Source: Rhizobium sp. Q54 (lineage in GTDB: Bacteria > Pseudomonadota > Alphaproteobacteria > Rhizobiales > Xanthobacteraceae). From it: 59,232 nt of DNA. Below the pieces are notes generated by a model. That model worked only from the letters and a program-made list of their open reading frames with translations. It did not search any database and had not been told where the DNA came from. The stretch lies in NCBI GenBank assembly GCA_945861265.1, contig CAMAUC010000017.1, positions 1-59,232 of the forward strand. Direction: 5' to 3'. The translations under genes were made by a program, and so were the position numbers. This document shows positions 1-8,880 of this stretch, piece by piece; the first letter of the stretch is position 1, and each line of letters begins with the position of its first letter.

Positions 1-492
1 GGCGGCGGCGGTCTTGCCGTGCTCCTGGACGATTTCACCTAGTCGGGCAGCGACAATTCGGCGATTGACACTATCGATTGCCAAACCGTGGAGCGGCTTC
101 CAGTAGTTCATCAAATAGCGATGATCGGCGATATAGGTGTTCCTGCGGACGCCAGGCTTTTTCTTATCGAGATAGCGGTTCACCAGCGGGCCGACTTTAA
201 TTGCGGCGCGGGCTCTCGCTTCGACCTTTGCGGCCTGTGGGTCGCCACCGAGAACAACGGTAGCGAAGCGCTTTTGAGCAGCGGCGCGGGCGGCCCTTAA
301 ATCGACCTTCCGTACGTCGCCCAACGTCTCCCGCCGCTGTGCCCCGTTCGCGCGGTATTGCGCGATCCAGACCCGCTTTCCGCCCGCCCTAAGGCGGATT
401 CCAAAGCCCGGTAGATCGTCATCGAAGACGATCAGGTCAGTCTTGCCGTTCGGCAGCTCAAGCGCAGCGATTGTATCCTTTGTGAATTCCAT
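1..492 (-). CDS. Tyrosine-recombinase integrase, N-terminal part (gene runs off the left edge)
   Basis: Reading leftward from an ATG at 492-490, the frame stays open for 164 codons to the window edge, so the C-terminus is missing. The translation starts MEFTKDTIAALELPNGKTD and continues with DDDLPGFGIRLRAGGKRVW and a YRANGAQRRETLGDVRK segment. This is the usual arm-type DNA-binding domain of phage/ICE integrases (roughly residues 1-85). It is followed by the start of a SAM-like core-binding domain (about residues 100-164, with NTYIADHRYLMNYWKPLHG). The catalytic Arg/His/Tyr domain would lie beyond base 1. A GGAGGA ribosome-binding site lies a few bases upstream of the ATG. Established: such proteins catalyse site-specific integration and excision of mobile elements. 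Inferred: this one belongs to an element inserted into the adjacent comEC gene. Whether it is full length or active cannot be seen here. Confidence 0.85.
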   Translation of the reverse strand, partial: MEFTKDTIAALELPNGKTDLIVFDDDLPGFGIRLRAGGKRVWIAQYRANGAQRRETLGDVRKVDLRAARAAAQKRFATVVLGGDPQAAKVEARARAAIKVGPLVNRYLDKKKPGVRRNTYIADHRYLMNYWKPLHGLAIDSVNRRIVAARLGEIVQEHGKTAAA

Positions 493-529
493 GGTGTCCT
501 CCGGTTGGGAAGCAGGAGATCACGCGCCA

Positions 530-666
530 CTGAGCGCTTCGGGACTTGCATGGGAAGCAACCATACGGCATTTCGTGTTGTCTCATGCGCCTTTCAACAT
601 GTGGCAAAGTCGAAATTTGTGGATAATTTCAACTAGTTGGTCGCTCGTGATATTTCCTGAGCGCTT
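530..666. repeat. Pair of 10-bp direct repeats (CTGAGCGCTT) between integrase and comEC remnant
   Basis: CTGAGCGCTT occurs at 530-539 and again at 657-666, bracketing the 172-bp gap between the integrase start and the comEC remnant. The gap contains no gene I can support. Direct repeats in this position are what one would expect for integrase arm-type binding sites at an attachment site, but two 10-mers are thin evidence. Confidence 0.3.
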
Positions 667-690
667 AAGCTATCTGATAGCCGGAGATCG
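665..690. other. Probable attachment-site junction between mobile element and comEC
   Basis: Leftward comEC homology runs through HVLSISGY and then breaks: the family motif ISGYHM(A) is replaced by ISGYQIA followed directly by a TAA at 667-665. The change falls around 671-680, immediately before the mobile-element side. Integrases usually leave a short identity core where host and element sequences join, so a near-match to the host codons just past the break is expected. The other half-site would be at the far end of the element, outside the window. Confidence 0.5.
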
Positions 691-1615
691 ACAGCACATG
701 CGCCAGGCTCGATATGTACATCGCGTCGTTGACCGGCGTTGAGATCGCATCGCGTTTGCCCGTAATCAAGGCCGAGGCAATGGCGCCGCGATCGCCCGGA
801 ATGATCGCGCGAATGCGGCGGTCCATTGCCTCGCGCAAGGTGTCGAAGAACGCGGCGTAACGCAGCCAGGCGCCGCCTTCGACCGGCGGCGTCTCGGTGC
901 GGATTTTGCCGAGCACATATCCCGATGCGCCGATCTGCTGGAAATACATGTCGCGGGCAAAGTCGTAGCCGCCGGGACGCAATGGCGCGAGCGGCGGCGA
1001 CAAATGCGCTTTGAAGGCGACATAGGCGCCGACCGCAGGCGCCGTGCCCTTGCGGACCGAGACGCGCACACGCTCCGGCTTCTCGGCGATGCGTGCGGCG
1101 TCGAAACGGTGGACACGCACGACAATGCGGTCGCTCTTCTCGCGCTCCTCGCGGGTTTCGACAAAGCCTGCAAGCTGCGCGGTCCAGGTCGAGACCGGCA
1201 GCACCGGATGCGCGATGCGCAAACTATGCAGGGTGACCAGACAAAACCCGCAAGCCATCGCCGCCAGACCAAGCGCCAGCGGAAAGCCGGCCGGCCGGCG
1301 GCGCGCGGCAATGGCGACGGCGATTGTCGCAAGCGCCAGCGCGGACGCTGCCCACCAGGCCGGTTCGCGGTCGGCGGCGAAATAGAGCGCAATGCCGGCG
1401 CCAAAGGCGACCGGCAACCAGGGGAGCAGGCGTCCGGGCGCGACCTCTGCCGCCAGCCATTGCGATAGCGCCTGACGCAGGCCATTGGCCCGTTCGGTCA
1501 AACCGTCCGGCAGCCACACGGCGGCGCGGCGGCGTGCGCTATCGACGCCCGCCGCCCACGCTTTGGCCCGGATTTTCGGCTGCTCCGCCACGCCACGCCC
1601 CAACGCAAGACACAA
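665..1615 (-). pseudogene. comEC: comEC/rec2 competence channel gene, truncated 3' by insertion
   Basis: ComEC is the inner-membrane channel for DNA uptake in natural transformation; rhizobial homologues are usually above 650 residues. Here only about 316 codons remain. An N-terminal basic/amphipathic stretch is followed by a cluster of membrane segments (about residues 55-120), then the soluble DUF4131-type domain (about 125-250) containing GTAPAVGAYVAFKAHL and GGYDFARDMYFQQIGASGY. The competence domain begins at ALITGKRDAIS...SSLAHVLSISGY, where the frame stops. The remaining transmembrane bundle and the metallo-beta-lactamase-like domain are absent. The open frame begins at a TTG (1615) with a GTG at 1591; the true start is uncertain. 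The neighbour on the truncated side is an integrase, so insertion, not a point nonsense mutation, best explains the loss. The channel cannot be functional as it stands. Confidence 0.85.
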
Positions 1616-1677
1616 CCTGGCAAGACGCTATCGCATCCATGGGTTGCATCTAGGGGAACGGTTGTGAACGGACGAAA

Positions 1678-3384
1678 TTACCCTGCCGCCTTATCCTTGG
1701 CCACGTCCTTGGCGTAGGTGTCGCGCAGTCCGATGGTGCGGTTGAAGACGAGCTTGCCGGGCGCGGAATCCTTGTCGAGGCAGAAATAGCCCTGGCGTTC
1801 GAACTGCACCGGCACTTCGAGCTTGGCTTCAGCGAGCGACGGCTCGAGCCGCGCGCCTGTCAAAACCTCAAGCGACTGCGGATTGATACCGGCGGCGAAT
1901 GTGTCGGCGTCGGCGCTTGGATTGGGATCGCTGAAAAGCGGATTGTAGATCCGCACTTCGGCGGGGATCGCATGCGCGACCGACACCCAGTGAATGGTTG
2001 CCTTGACCTTGCGGCCGTCCGGCGAATTGCCGCCTTTGCTCGCCGGATCGTAAGTGCAGCGCAGTTCGACGACCTCGCCGGCAGCGTTCTTCACGACGTC
2101 CTTGCAGGTGACGAAGTAAGCGTAGCGCAGCCGCACTTCGCGGCCCGGCGACATGCGGAAAAACTTCTTCTCCGGCAGTTCCATGAAGTCGTCGCGCTCG
2201 ATGTAGAGTTCGCGGGTGAATTTGATTTTGCGCGAGCCAGCGGCTTCGTCATCGGGATGATTGACGGCCTCGAGTTCCTCGCCCTCGCCTTCCGGATAGT
2301 TCTCGATCACGACCTTGATCGGCTTCAACACCGCCATGCGCCGCCACGCGGTTTTGTTGAGCGCCTCACGTACCGAAAAATCCAGCGCGCCGAGGTCGAC
2401 CTGGCTGTTGGCCTTGGCGACGCCGATGCGCTTGATGAAATCGCGGATCGCATCCGGCGGCACGCCGCGCCGCCGATAGCCGGCAATCGTCGGCATGCGC
2501 GGGTCGTCCCAACCCTTGACATGACCGCCGCGCACCAGTCCGGTCAGCACGCGCTTCGACAGCAAAGTATGCGTGAGATTGAGCCGCGCCATTTCGTACT
2601 GATGCGGCTTTGACGGCACGCTCAAATTCGCGATGAACCAATCGTAGAGCGGCCGGTGATCCTCGAATTCGAGAGTGCAGATCGAATGGGTGATGCCTTC
2701 GATGGCGTCGGACTGGCCGTGCGCGAAGTCGTAACTTGGATAAATCTTCCACGCCGTGCCGGTGCGCGGATGCGAGGCTTCGACGATGCGATACAGCACC
2801 GGGTCGCGCAAATTAATGTTGCCGGAGGCCATGTCGATCTTGGCGCGCAGCGCGCATTTGCCGGCGGCGCATTTGCCGTCCTTCATCGCGGCAAACAGCG
2901 TCAGATTTTCCTCGACCGAGCGGCTGCGGTACGGGCTGTTCTTGCCGGGTTCGGTCAAGGTGCCGCGGTTTAGCCGCATCTCGTCGGCGCTCTGGTCGTC
3001 GACGTAAGCCAGTTCCTTCTTGATCAGTTCGACCGCCCAGCCGTAAAGCCGGTCGAAATAATCCGAGGCGTATTTGACCTCGCCAGACCATTTAAAGCCG
3101 AGCCAGGTGACGTCACGCTCGATGGCGTCGATGAATTCCTGTTCTTCCTTGGCCGGATTGGTGTCGTCGAAGCGCAGATTGCAGCGTCCGCCGAACTCCT
3201 CGGCAATGCCGAAATTCAGGCAGATCGCTTTAGCGTGACCGATGTGCAGGTAGCCGTTCGGCTCCGGGGGAAAGCGGGTGACCACCTCTTTGGCGCGGCC
3301 CGCGGCAAGGTCCGCCGCCACGATCTCGCGGATGAAGTCGCGCGCGGCTTCCGCCGCCCCGTTCTGTGCCTTGTCGTCGCTCAT
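1678..3384 (-). CDS. glnS: Glutaminyl-tRNA synthetase (GlnRS)
   Basis: This class I aminoacyl-tRNA synthetase charges tRNA-Gln with glutamine in the cytoplasm. At 568 residues it is the usual bacterial length. The catalytic core carries [12 protein letters not shown] with the HIGH motif at residues 47-50 and the KMSKS-equivalent LLSKR at about 275-278. [14 protein letters not shown] and the downstream beta-barrel anticodon-binding domain (about 340-555) are typical of GlnRS as opposed to GluRS. The start ATG at 3384 gives [18 protein letters not shown], the expected N-terminal extension. The gene diverges from gltX across a 104-bp region. Many alphaproteobacteria lack GlnRS and use GluRS plus the GatCAB amidotransferase, so its presence next to gltX is worth noting. 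The assignment is firm. Confidence 0.96.
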   Translation of the reverse strand: MSDDKAQNGAAEAARDFIREIVAADLAAGRAKEVVTRFPPEPNGYLHIGHAKAICLNFGIAEEFGGRCNLRFDDTNPAKEEQEFIDAIERDVTWLGFKWSGEVKYASDYFDRLYGWAVELIKKELAYVDDQSADEMRLNRGTLTEPGKNSPYRSRSVEENLTLFAAMKDGKCAAGKCALRAKIDMASGNINLRDPVLYRIVEASHPRTGTAWKIYPSYDFAHGQSDAIEGITHSICTLEFEDHRPLYDWFIANLSVPSKPHQYEMARLNLTHTLLSKRVLTGLVRGGHVKGWDDPRMPTIAGYRRRGVPPDAIRDFIKRIGVAKANSQVDLGALDFSVREALNKTAWRRMAVLKPIKVVIENYPEGEGEELEAVNHPDDEAAGSRKIKFTRELYIERDDFMELPEKKFFRMSPGREVRLRYAYFVTCKDVVKNAAGEVVELRCTYDPASKGGNSPDGRKVKATIHWVSVAHAIPAEVRIYNPLFSDPNPSADADTFAAGINPQSLEVLTGARLEPSLAEAKLEVPVQFERQGYFCLDKDSAPGKLVFNRTIGLRDTYAKDVAKDKAAG

Positions 3385-3452
3385 CGTTCAGAACCTGTTG
3401 GCCAATTGGACATACCCAATGACGTGCCCCTCGGCCTCATGTCAAATGCGCT

Positions 3453-3470
3453 GTTACCCTGCGAGGTAAC
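3453..3470. promoter_or_regulatory. Perfect 6-bp-arm inverted repeat upstream of gltX
   Basis: GTTACC-CTGCGA-GGTAAC forms a perfect palindrome with a 6-bp spacer, ending 18 bases before the gltX ATG and lying in the glnS/gltX divergent region. It could be an operator or a short leader hairpin. I do not recognise the regulator, and TGATACAG just downstream may be a -10-like element. Confidence 0.3.
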
Positions 3471-3488
3471 TGTGATACAGGGCGCGTA

Positions 3489-4916
3489 ATGAGCGAACCT
3501 GTCGTCACCCGATTTGCCCCTTCCCCCACCGGCTTCCTCCACATTGGCGGCGGGCGGACGGCTTTATTCAACTGGCTTTATGCGCGCCGCTTCGGCGGCA
3601 AGATGCTGCTGCGAATCGAGGACACCGACCGCGAGCGTTCCACCGACGCCGCCATTGCCGCCATTATAGACGGGCTGAACTGGCTGGGCCTCTCTTGGGA
3701 CGGCGACATCGTCTACCAGTTTACCCGCGCCGCCCGGCATCGCGAGGTCGCCGAGCAATTGCTCGCCGAGGGCAAGGCCTATCGCTGCTACGCTTCGCCT
3801 GAGGAACTCACCGCCATGCGCGAGGCGGCGCGCAAGGAAGGCCGCGCCAAACTCTATGACGGCCGCTGGCGCGACCGCGACCCGTCCGAAGCGCCGTCTG
3901 GCGTCAAGCCGGTGATTCGCCTCAAGGCGCCGCAAACCGGCGAGACGGTGATCGAAGACCAGGTGCAGGGCCGCGTCGTCTGGCAGAATGCCGATCTGGA
4001 CGATCTGGTGCTGCTGCGCTCCGACGGCAATCCGACCTATATGCTGGCCGTGGTGGTCGACGACCATGACATGGGGGTCACCCACATCATCCGCGGCGAC
4101 GACCACCTGACCAATGGCGCCCGGCAGAAGCATATCTACGAAGCGCTCGGCTGGAACGTGCCGGTCATGGCGCATATCCCGCTGATCCACGGGCCGGATG
4201 GCGCCAAGCTGTCAAAGCGGCACGGCGCGCTCGGCATCGAAGCCTATCGAGCCATGGGCTACCTGCCGGCGGCGATGCGCAATTATCTGGTGCGGCTGGG
4301 CTGGGCGCATGGCGATCAGGAAACATTTTCGACCGAGGAAATGATCGCCGCCTTCGACCTGCCTGCGATCGGCCGCGCGCCGGCGCGCCTCGATCTCGCC
4401 AAGCTGGATAACCTCAACGGCCACTACATTCGCAGCACCGGCGACGCCGAGCTCATCGGCATGCTCGAGGGACTATTGCCGCACATCGCCGGTGGCGACG
4501 AACTGGCCGGCAAGCTGACGCCCGAGCTGCGCGCCAAGCTGCTGACCGCGATGCCGGGTCTGAAAGAACGCGCCAAGACGCTGATCGAGCTGTTCGAGGC
4601 TTCCCGCTTCCTGTGGGCCAGCCGGCCGCTTGAGATCAACGCCGCCGCCAAGGTGCTTTTGACCGACGAGGCCAGGGCCACGGTCGCGTCGCTGCTGCCG
4701 GATCTGGAAAAAGTCACGGAATGGAACGCGGCCGGCGTTGAGGCCGTGGTGCGCGGTTTTGCCGAAGGCTCCGGCGTCAAGCTCGGGGCGGTGGCGCAGC
4801 CCTTGCGGGCGGCGCTGACCGGCAAGACCACCTCGCCGCCGATCTTCGACGTGCTGGCCGTACTCGGCCGCGACGAGAGCCTGGCCCGGCTGCGCGACCT
4901 GAACCTCGCTCCATAG
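3489..4916 (+). CDS. gltX: Glutamyl-tRNA synthetase (GluRS)
   Basis: The product ligates glutamate to tRNA-Glu. In many alphaproteobacteria one GluRS is non-discriminating and also feeds the GatCAB pathway, but a glnS lies next door here. The 475-residue length is typical. The class I signatures are [20 protein letters not shown] (HIGH-type motif HIGG at residues 18-21) and KLSKR at 240-244 in the context [28 protein letters not shown] at about 41-52 is the conserved GluRS motif. The C-terminal helical anticodon-binding part follows. The ATG at 3489 gives [15 protein letters not shown], with no room for a longer N-terminus. Synteny with comEC on one side and gltA on the other is the standard rhizobial order apart from the inserted glnS. 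Confidence 0.97.
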   Translation: MSEPVVTRFAPSPTGFLHIGGGRTALFNWLYARRFGGKMLLRIEDTDRERSTDAAIAAIIDGLNWLGLSWDGDIVYQFTRAARHREVAEQLLAEGKAYRCYASPEELTAMREAARKEGRAKLYDGRWRDRDPSEAPSGVKPVIRLKAPQTGETVIEDQVQGRVVWQNADLDDLVLLRSDGNPTYMLAVVVDDHDMGVTHIIRGDDHLTNGARQKHIYEALGWNVPVMAHIPLIHGPDGAKLSKRHGALGIEAYRAMGYLPAAMRNYLVRLGWAHGDQETFSTEEMIAAFDLPAIGRAPARLDLAKLDNLNGHYIRSTGDAELIGMLEGLLPHIAGGDELAGKLTPELRAKLLTAMPGLKERAKTLIELFEASRFLWASRPLEINAAAKVLLTDEARATVASLLPDLEKVTEWNAAGVEAVVRGFAEGSGVKLGAVAQPLRAALTGKTTSPPIFDVLAVLGRDESLARLRDLNLAP

Positions 4917-4959
4917 CGGCCGAGCGACGATTTGCCGAAATCTTAACGCGCCGCAAACC

Positions 4960-4987
4960 TTGGGCCGGCTACAGCCATGCTTATATA
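4960..4987 (+). promoter_or_regulatory. Candidate sigma-70 promoter for gltA
   Basis: TTGGGC at 4960-4965 and TATATA at 4982-4987 are separated by 16 bases and lie about 155 bases upstream of the gltA ATG, leaving a long leader. The boxes resemble the alphaproteobacterial housekeeping consensus; no experimental support is available. Confidence 0.4.
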
Positions 4988-5141
4988 GCGGGCAGATCTA
5001 CTCACTGCTCTATCTTGCAGCGCACACAAGGATGGGCTACCCAAATTAAGGCTGGAAGCCCGTTTTGCCGCCCCCGCGGCACGTTTCCTGCCACTGATTT
5101 TCACTAGCGCGCTGCCCGCTGCCAATCCCGAGGGCTCGACC

Positions 5142-6449
5142 ATGGACGCCAAAACCGCCGCCAAAACCAACGGTTCGATTACCGTTGGAAACAAGAACTG
5201 GGACTTCCCGGTCTACAAGGGCACGATCGGCCCGGACGTGCTCGACATCGCCAAGCTCTATGGCGAGAGCGGCATGTTCACTTACGATCCCGGCTTCACC
5301 TCGACAGCGAGCTGTGAATCCAAGATTACCTACATCGACGGCGATGAAGGCATCCTGCTCTATCGCGGCTATCCGATCGAGCAACTCGCCGAACACGGCG
5401 ACTTCCTCGAGACCTGTTACCTGCTGCTGTATGGCGAGCTGCCGACGCCGTCGCAGAAAGCCGATTTCGACTACCGCGTCACGCGCCACACCATGGTGCA
5501 TGAGCAGATGAGCCGCTTCTTCCAGGGCTTCCGCCGCGACGCGCATCCGATGGCGGTGATGACCGGATCGATCGGCGCGCTGTCGGCCTTCTATCACGAC
5601 TCCACCGATATCGCCGACCCGACGCAGCGTATGATCGCCTCGCTGCGCATGATCGCCAAGGTGCCGACGCTCGCCGCGATGGCCTACAAATATTCGGTCG
5701 GCCAGCCCTTCGTCTATCCGAAGAACGATCTCGACTACGCCTCGAACTTCCTGCGCATGTGCTACGCGGTGCCGACGGAAGAGTACAAGCCGAACCCGGT
5801 GCTGGCGCGCGCCATGGACCGCATCTTCATCCTGCATGCCGACCACGAGCAGAACGCCTCGACCTCGACGGTACGGCTGGCCGGTTCGTCCGGCGCCAAT
5901 CCGTTCGCCTGCATCGCCGCCGGTTGCGCCTGTCTGTGGGGTCCGGCGCATGGCGGCGCCAACGAGGCCGCGCTCAACATGCTGGCCGAGATCGGCACCG
6001 TCGACCGCATTCCGGAATTCGTCCGCCGCGCCAAGGACAAGAACGACAGCTACCGGCTGATGGGCTTTGGCCACCGCGTCTACAAGAATTACGATCCGCG
6101 CGCCAAGATCATGCAGAAGACCTGCCATGAAGTGCTCGCCGAACTCGGCATCAAGGACGATCCGCTGCTCGACGTTGCCATGGAGCTGGAGAAGATCGCG
6201 CTGCACGACGAGTATTTCATCGAGAAGAAGCTGTACCCGAACATCGACTTCTATTCGGGCATCACGCTCAAGGCGATGGGCTTCCCGACCACGATGTTCA
6301 CCGTTCTGTTCGCGGTCGCCCGCACCGTCGGCTGGATCGCGCAGTGGAAGGAAATGATCGAGGATCCGAAGCAGAAGATCGGCCGCCCGCGCCAGCTCTA
6401 TACCGGCGCAGTACAGCGCGATTACACGCCGATTTCACGGCGCAAGTAG
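5142..6449 (+). CDS. gltA: Citrate synthase (type II)
   Basis: The enzyme condenses acetyl-CoA with oxaloacetate at the entry to the TCA cycle. The 435-residue protein matches the hexameric, NADH-sensitive type II family. The N-terminal beta-sheet domain is followed by the all-helical body. The catalytic triad can be placed at His270 ([15 protein letters not shown]), His311 ([16 protein letters not shown]) and Asp369 (NIDFYSG), with the spacing of the E. coli enzyme. The start ATG at 5142 opens [18 protein letters not shown]; no upstream in-frame start is better supported. The gene is monocistronic: it has its own leader and a strong intrinsic terminator 20 bases after the stop codon. The assignment is firm. 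Confidence 0.97.
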   Translation: MDAKTAAKTNGSITVGNKNWDFPVYKGTIGPDVLDIAKLYGESGMFTYDPGFTSTASCESKITYIDGDEGILLYRGYPIEQLAEHGDFLETCYLLLYGELPTPSQKADFDYRVTRHTMVHEQMSRFFQGFRRDAHPMAVMTGSIGALSAFYHDSTDIADPTQRMIASLRMIAKVPTLAAMAYKYSVGQPFVYPKNDLDYASNFLRMCYAVPTEEYKPNPVLARAMDRIFILHADHEQNASTSTVRLAGSSGANPFACIAAGCACLWGPAHGGANEAALNMLAEIGTVDRIPEFVRRAKDKNDSYRLMGFGHRVYKNYDPRAKIMQKTCHEVLAELGIKDDPLLDVAMELEKIALHDEYFIEKKLYPNIDFYSGITLKAMGFPTTMFTVLFAVARTVGWIAQWKEMIEDPKQKIGRPRQLYTGAVQRDYTPISRRK

Positions 6450-6468
6450 GCTCCACGCTACAGATAGG

Positions 6469-6498
6469 AAAAGGGCGGCTCATTGAGCCGCCCTTTTT
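6469..6498 (+). terminator. Rho-independent terminator after gltA
   Basis: GGGCGGCT and AGCCGCCC pair across a CATTG loop, flanked by AAAA and followed by TTTTTGTTT. It lies 20 bases after the gltA stop. The A/T flanks make it potentially bidirectional, which would also serve fabH arriving from the right. Confidence 0.85.
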
Positions 6499-6547
6499 GT
6501 TTATAATCACGCACGCTGTCGTGCGAACGACGTTGCCACGCCCTATT

Positions 6548-7606
6548 TCAGGCGTTGCCGGCTGGCGTGGCGCTACCGTTCGTTCGGCCATTCAGCTTCG
6601 GCGCCTTTGCGCCGTCATAGGCCCATTGCACATAAGCGCCGGCCCAGGTGAAGCCGCCGCCGAACGCCGCCAGCAGCAGCTTGTTGCCGGGCTTGAGCTT
6701 TGCTTCGTAGTCCCACAGGCAGAGCGGGATGGTGGCATTGGTGGTGTTGCCGTATTTGTGGATGGTCACCATGACCTTGTCCATCGGCAGCTTCATTTTC
6801 TCGGCGGTCGATTCGATAATGCGATTATTGGCCTGGTGCGGCACCAGCCAGTCGATCATGTCGCCGCGCAGATTATTGCGCGTGAGAATTTCGCCGGCGA
6901 CCTCGGCCATCTTGGCGATGGCGAATTTGTAAACCGCCGCGCCTTCCTGATGAACGTAATGCTGGCGCAAGGCGACGCTCTCGGCCGAGGCCGGGATGCG
7001 GCTGCCGCCGGCCTTCTGATGCAGATGCACCCAGCCGGCGCCGTCGGAACGCACCAGCGAGTCCATAATGCCGTAGCCGGTCGTATCCGGCTCCAGCAGC
7101 ACCGCGCCCGCGCCATCGCCGAATAGGACGCAGGTGGCGCGGTCGGTGTAATCGATGATCGACGACATCTTGTCGGCGCCGACGACGATGATCTTGCGCG
7201 CGTTGCCATTGGCGATGAACTGCGAGGCGATGTTGAGCGAATAGAGAAAGCCCGAGCAGGCCGCCTGCACATCGAACGAACCGATATCCTTGATCCCGAC
7301 CATGTCGCAGATCAGGTTGGCGGTGGACGGAAACTGCATGTCCGGCGTGGTGGTGGCGCAAATCAAGAGATCGATTTCGGACGGGCTGGTGCCGGTCTTT
7401 TCCAGAAGGCCGCGCACGGCCTGCGCCGCCATATGCGAGGTTCCAAGCCCCTCGCCTTTGAGGATGTGACGCTCCTTGATGCCGGTGCGCTCTGTAATCC
7501 AGGCGTCGGTGGTATCGACCAGTTTCGCCAGATCGGCGTTGGTCAGCAGATCCGGCGGCACATAACCATGCACGGCGGTAATCGATGCTCGGGCGGGAAC
7601 GGGCAC
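6548..7606 (-). CDS. fabH: Beta-ketoacyl-ACP synthase III (FabH)
   Basis: FabH starts fatty acid synthesis by condensing an acyl-CoA with malonyl-ACP. The 352-residue protein carries the thiolase fold, with active-site Cys117 (DVQAACSGFLYS), His257 (WLVPHQANNRIIE) and Asn287 (YGNTTNATIP). The 140- and 30-residue spacings fit the family. GDGAGAVLLEP is the usual glycine-rich motif. The C-terminus after WAYDG has a Gly/Asn/Ala-rich tail of about 20 residues not needed for catalysis. It stands alone between gltA (convergent) and lpxB (same strand, 103 bases away), so it is not in the plsX-fabH operon where the primary FabH of alphaproteobacteria usually sits. It may be a second paralogue; acyl-CoA preference cannot be read from sequence. 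A start at 7606 (MPVPARASITAVHGYVP) fits the family N-terminus. Confidence 0.92.
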   Translation of the reverse strand: MPVPARASITAVHGYVPPDLLTNADLAKLVDTTDAWITERTGIKERHILKGEGLGTSHMAAQAVRGLLEKTGTSPSEIDLLICATTTPDMQFPSTANLICDMVGIKDIGSFDVQAACSGFLYSLNIASQFIANGNARKIIVVGADKMSSIIDYTDRATCVLFGDGAGAVLLEPDTTGYGIMDSLVRSDGAGWVHLHQKAGGSRIPASAESVALRQHYVHQEGAAVYKFAIAKMAEVAGEILTRNNLRGDMIDWLVPHQANNRIIESTAEKMKLPMDKVMVTIHKYGNTTNATIPLCLWDYEAKLKPGNKLLLAAFGGGFTWAGAYVQWAYDGAKAPKLNGRTNGSATPAGNA

Positions 7607-7709
7607 AGGGGAAATCCAGGGTTCTGTCGTTTATGACGGCCAGCCGGCCGAGCGGAAGCCAAATTACGCCTTCGACAGCGGCGGCGCCACCGCCTGCTGA
7701 GGAAGTTGG

Positions 7710-8876
7710 TTAAATGCCCCCGGAACTTTGCAAAACAAGGGCAGCGGCGCGGTCACTGGGGGCAGGACCGCCAAGATTCATGATAAAGTCGAGTTTATTG
7801 AATTCGTCAACCTGGAGGCGTCTTTCCGGCGTGTCCGACAGGAGCGGCAGCAGGGCGGCCGTCATGGCCTCCACCGTAGCATCGCGCTGCAAGAACTCTG
7901 GCACCGCGTTTTTTCCGAGCACGAGATTGGCCAGGATTGCGCTTGGCGCGGAAATCATCGTCCGGGCGACCAGCTCTTCCAAAAGCGACACCTTGTAAGC
8001 CGCGACCATCGGAATGCCGGCCAGCGCCAGTTCCAGCGTCGAGGTGCCCGATTTGGTCAAGGCAGCGCGCGCCTGGCGGAACGCCAGATGCTTCTCGGCC
8101 GCCTCGGTCACGATCCGCACCGGCACCGGCCAGGCGGCGGTTGCCTCACGCACGGCTGTGGCGAGACGGGGAATGGCCGGCACCACGACCTCGATTGCGC
8201 CGAACCGTTTAGCTACGTCGCCAAGGGTCGCGCCGAACACCGGCGCCATGCGGCGGATCTCGCCGCTCCGGCTGCCCGGCAGCACCAGGATCAACGGCGG
8301 ATCGGACATCCGCCGCATCGCCTCCTCGGCGCTCGGCCGCAGTTCGCCGACCCGCTCGCCGAGCGGATGGCCGACGAAGTCGGTCGGCGGTCCGCCGAGC
8401 CGCTGCATTGCCGCTGGCTCGAACGGCAAAAGCGCCAGCACCCGGTCGACATAAGATCGCATGGCGCGCGCCCGGCCGGGCCGCCAGGCCCACACCGACG
8501 GACAGACATAGTCGACAATAACGATATGCGGCGCGCGCGCGCGCACGCGACGCGCCACGCGGTGGGTGAATTCCGGACTGTCGATAATCACCAGTACGTC
8601 GGGGTTGGCGGCGATCACCGCGTCGGCCGCCTCGGCAATGCGTTTGAGAATTTTCGGCAGGCTCATGGCGATGGCGGCAAAACCGATAATCGCCAGATCG
8701 CCAAGTGGAAACAAACTCGGCACGCCCTCGGCCGCCATATGGCTGCCGCCGACGGCGGAGAAGCGCAGTCCTCCGCGCGCGCGCCGCAACGCCGCGATCA
8801 AAGCCGCGCCCAGCAGGTCGCCGGACTCCTCGCCCGCTACCAGATAGACATGCACCGCGCCGCTCGATTGAGTCAT
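7710..8876 (-). CDS. lpxB: Lipid-A-disaccharide synthase
   Basis: LpxB joins UDP-2,3-diacylglucosamine and lipid X to form the lipid A disaccharide at the inner face of the cytoplasmic membrane (GT-B fold glycosyltransferase, GT19). I start the gene at ATG 8876, giving MTQSSGAVHVYLVAGEESGD and 388 residues. The frame is open upstream to 8915, but that would add an unconserved stretch overlapping lpxI. The chosen ATG lies four bases after the lpxI stop. The family motif AGEESGDLLGA is at about residues 14-24. VWAWRPGRARAM, PFEPAA and the GSRSGEIRR donor-site motif follow, then KSGTSTLELAL. It ends the lpxD-fabZ-lpxA-lpxI-lpxB run, all tightly coupled on the minus strand. Confidence 0.95.
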   Translation of the reverse strand: MTQSSGAVHVYLVAGEESGDLLGAALIAALRRARGGLRFSAVGGSHMAAEGVPSLFPLGDLAIIGFAAIAMSLPKILKRIAEAADAVIAANPDVLVIIDSPEFTHRVARRVRARAPHIVIVDYVCPSVWAWRPGRARAMRSYVDRVLALLPFEPAAMQRLGGPPTDFVGHPLGERVGELRPSAEEAMRRMSDPPLILVLPGSRSGEIRRMAPVFGATLGDVAKRFGAIEVVVPAIPRLATAVREATAAWPVPVRIVTEAAEKHLAFRQARAALTKSGTSTLELALAGIPMVAAYKVSLLEELVARTMISAPSAILANLVLGKNAVPEFLQRDATVEAMTAALLPLLSDTPERRLQVDEFNKLDFIMNLGGPAPSDRAAALVLQSSGGI

Positions 8877-8880
8877 GGCG

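Noticed and set aside
443-742. A 99-codon plus-strand frame across the integrase/comEC junction
   Set aside because: It runs antisense to the integrase start, its ribosome-binding site and the comEC remnant, and shows no recognisable domain.
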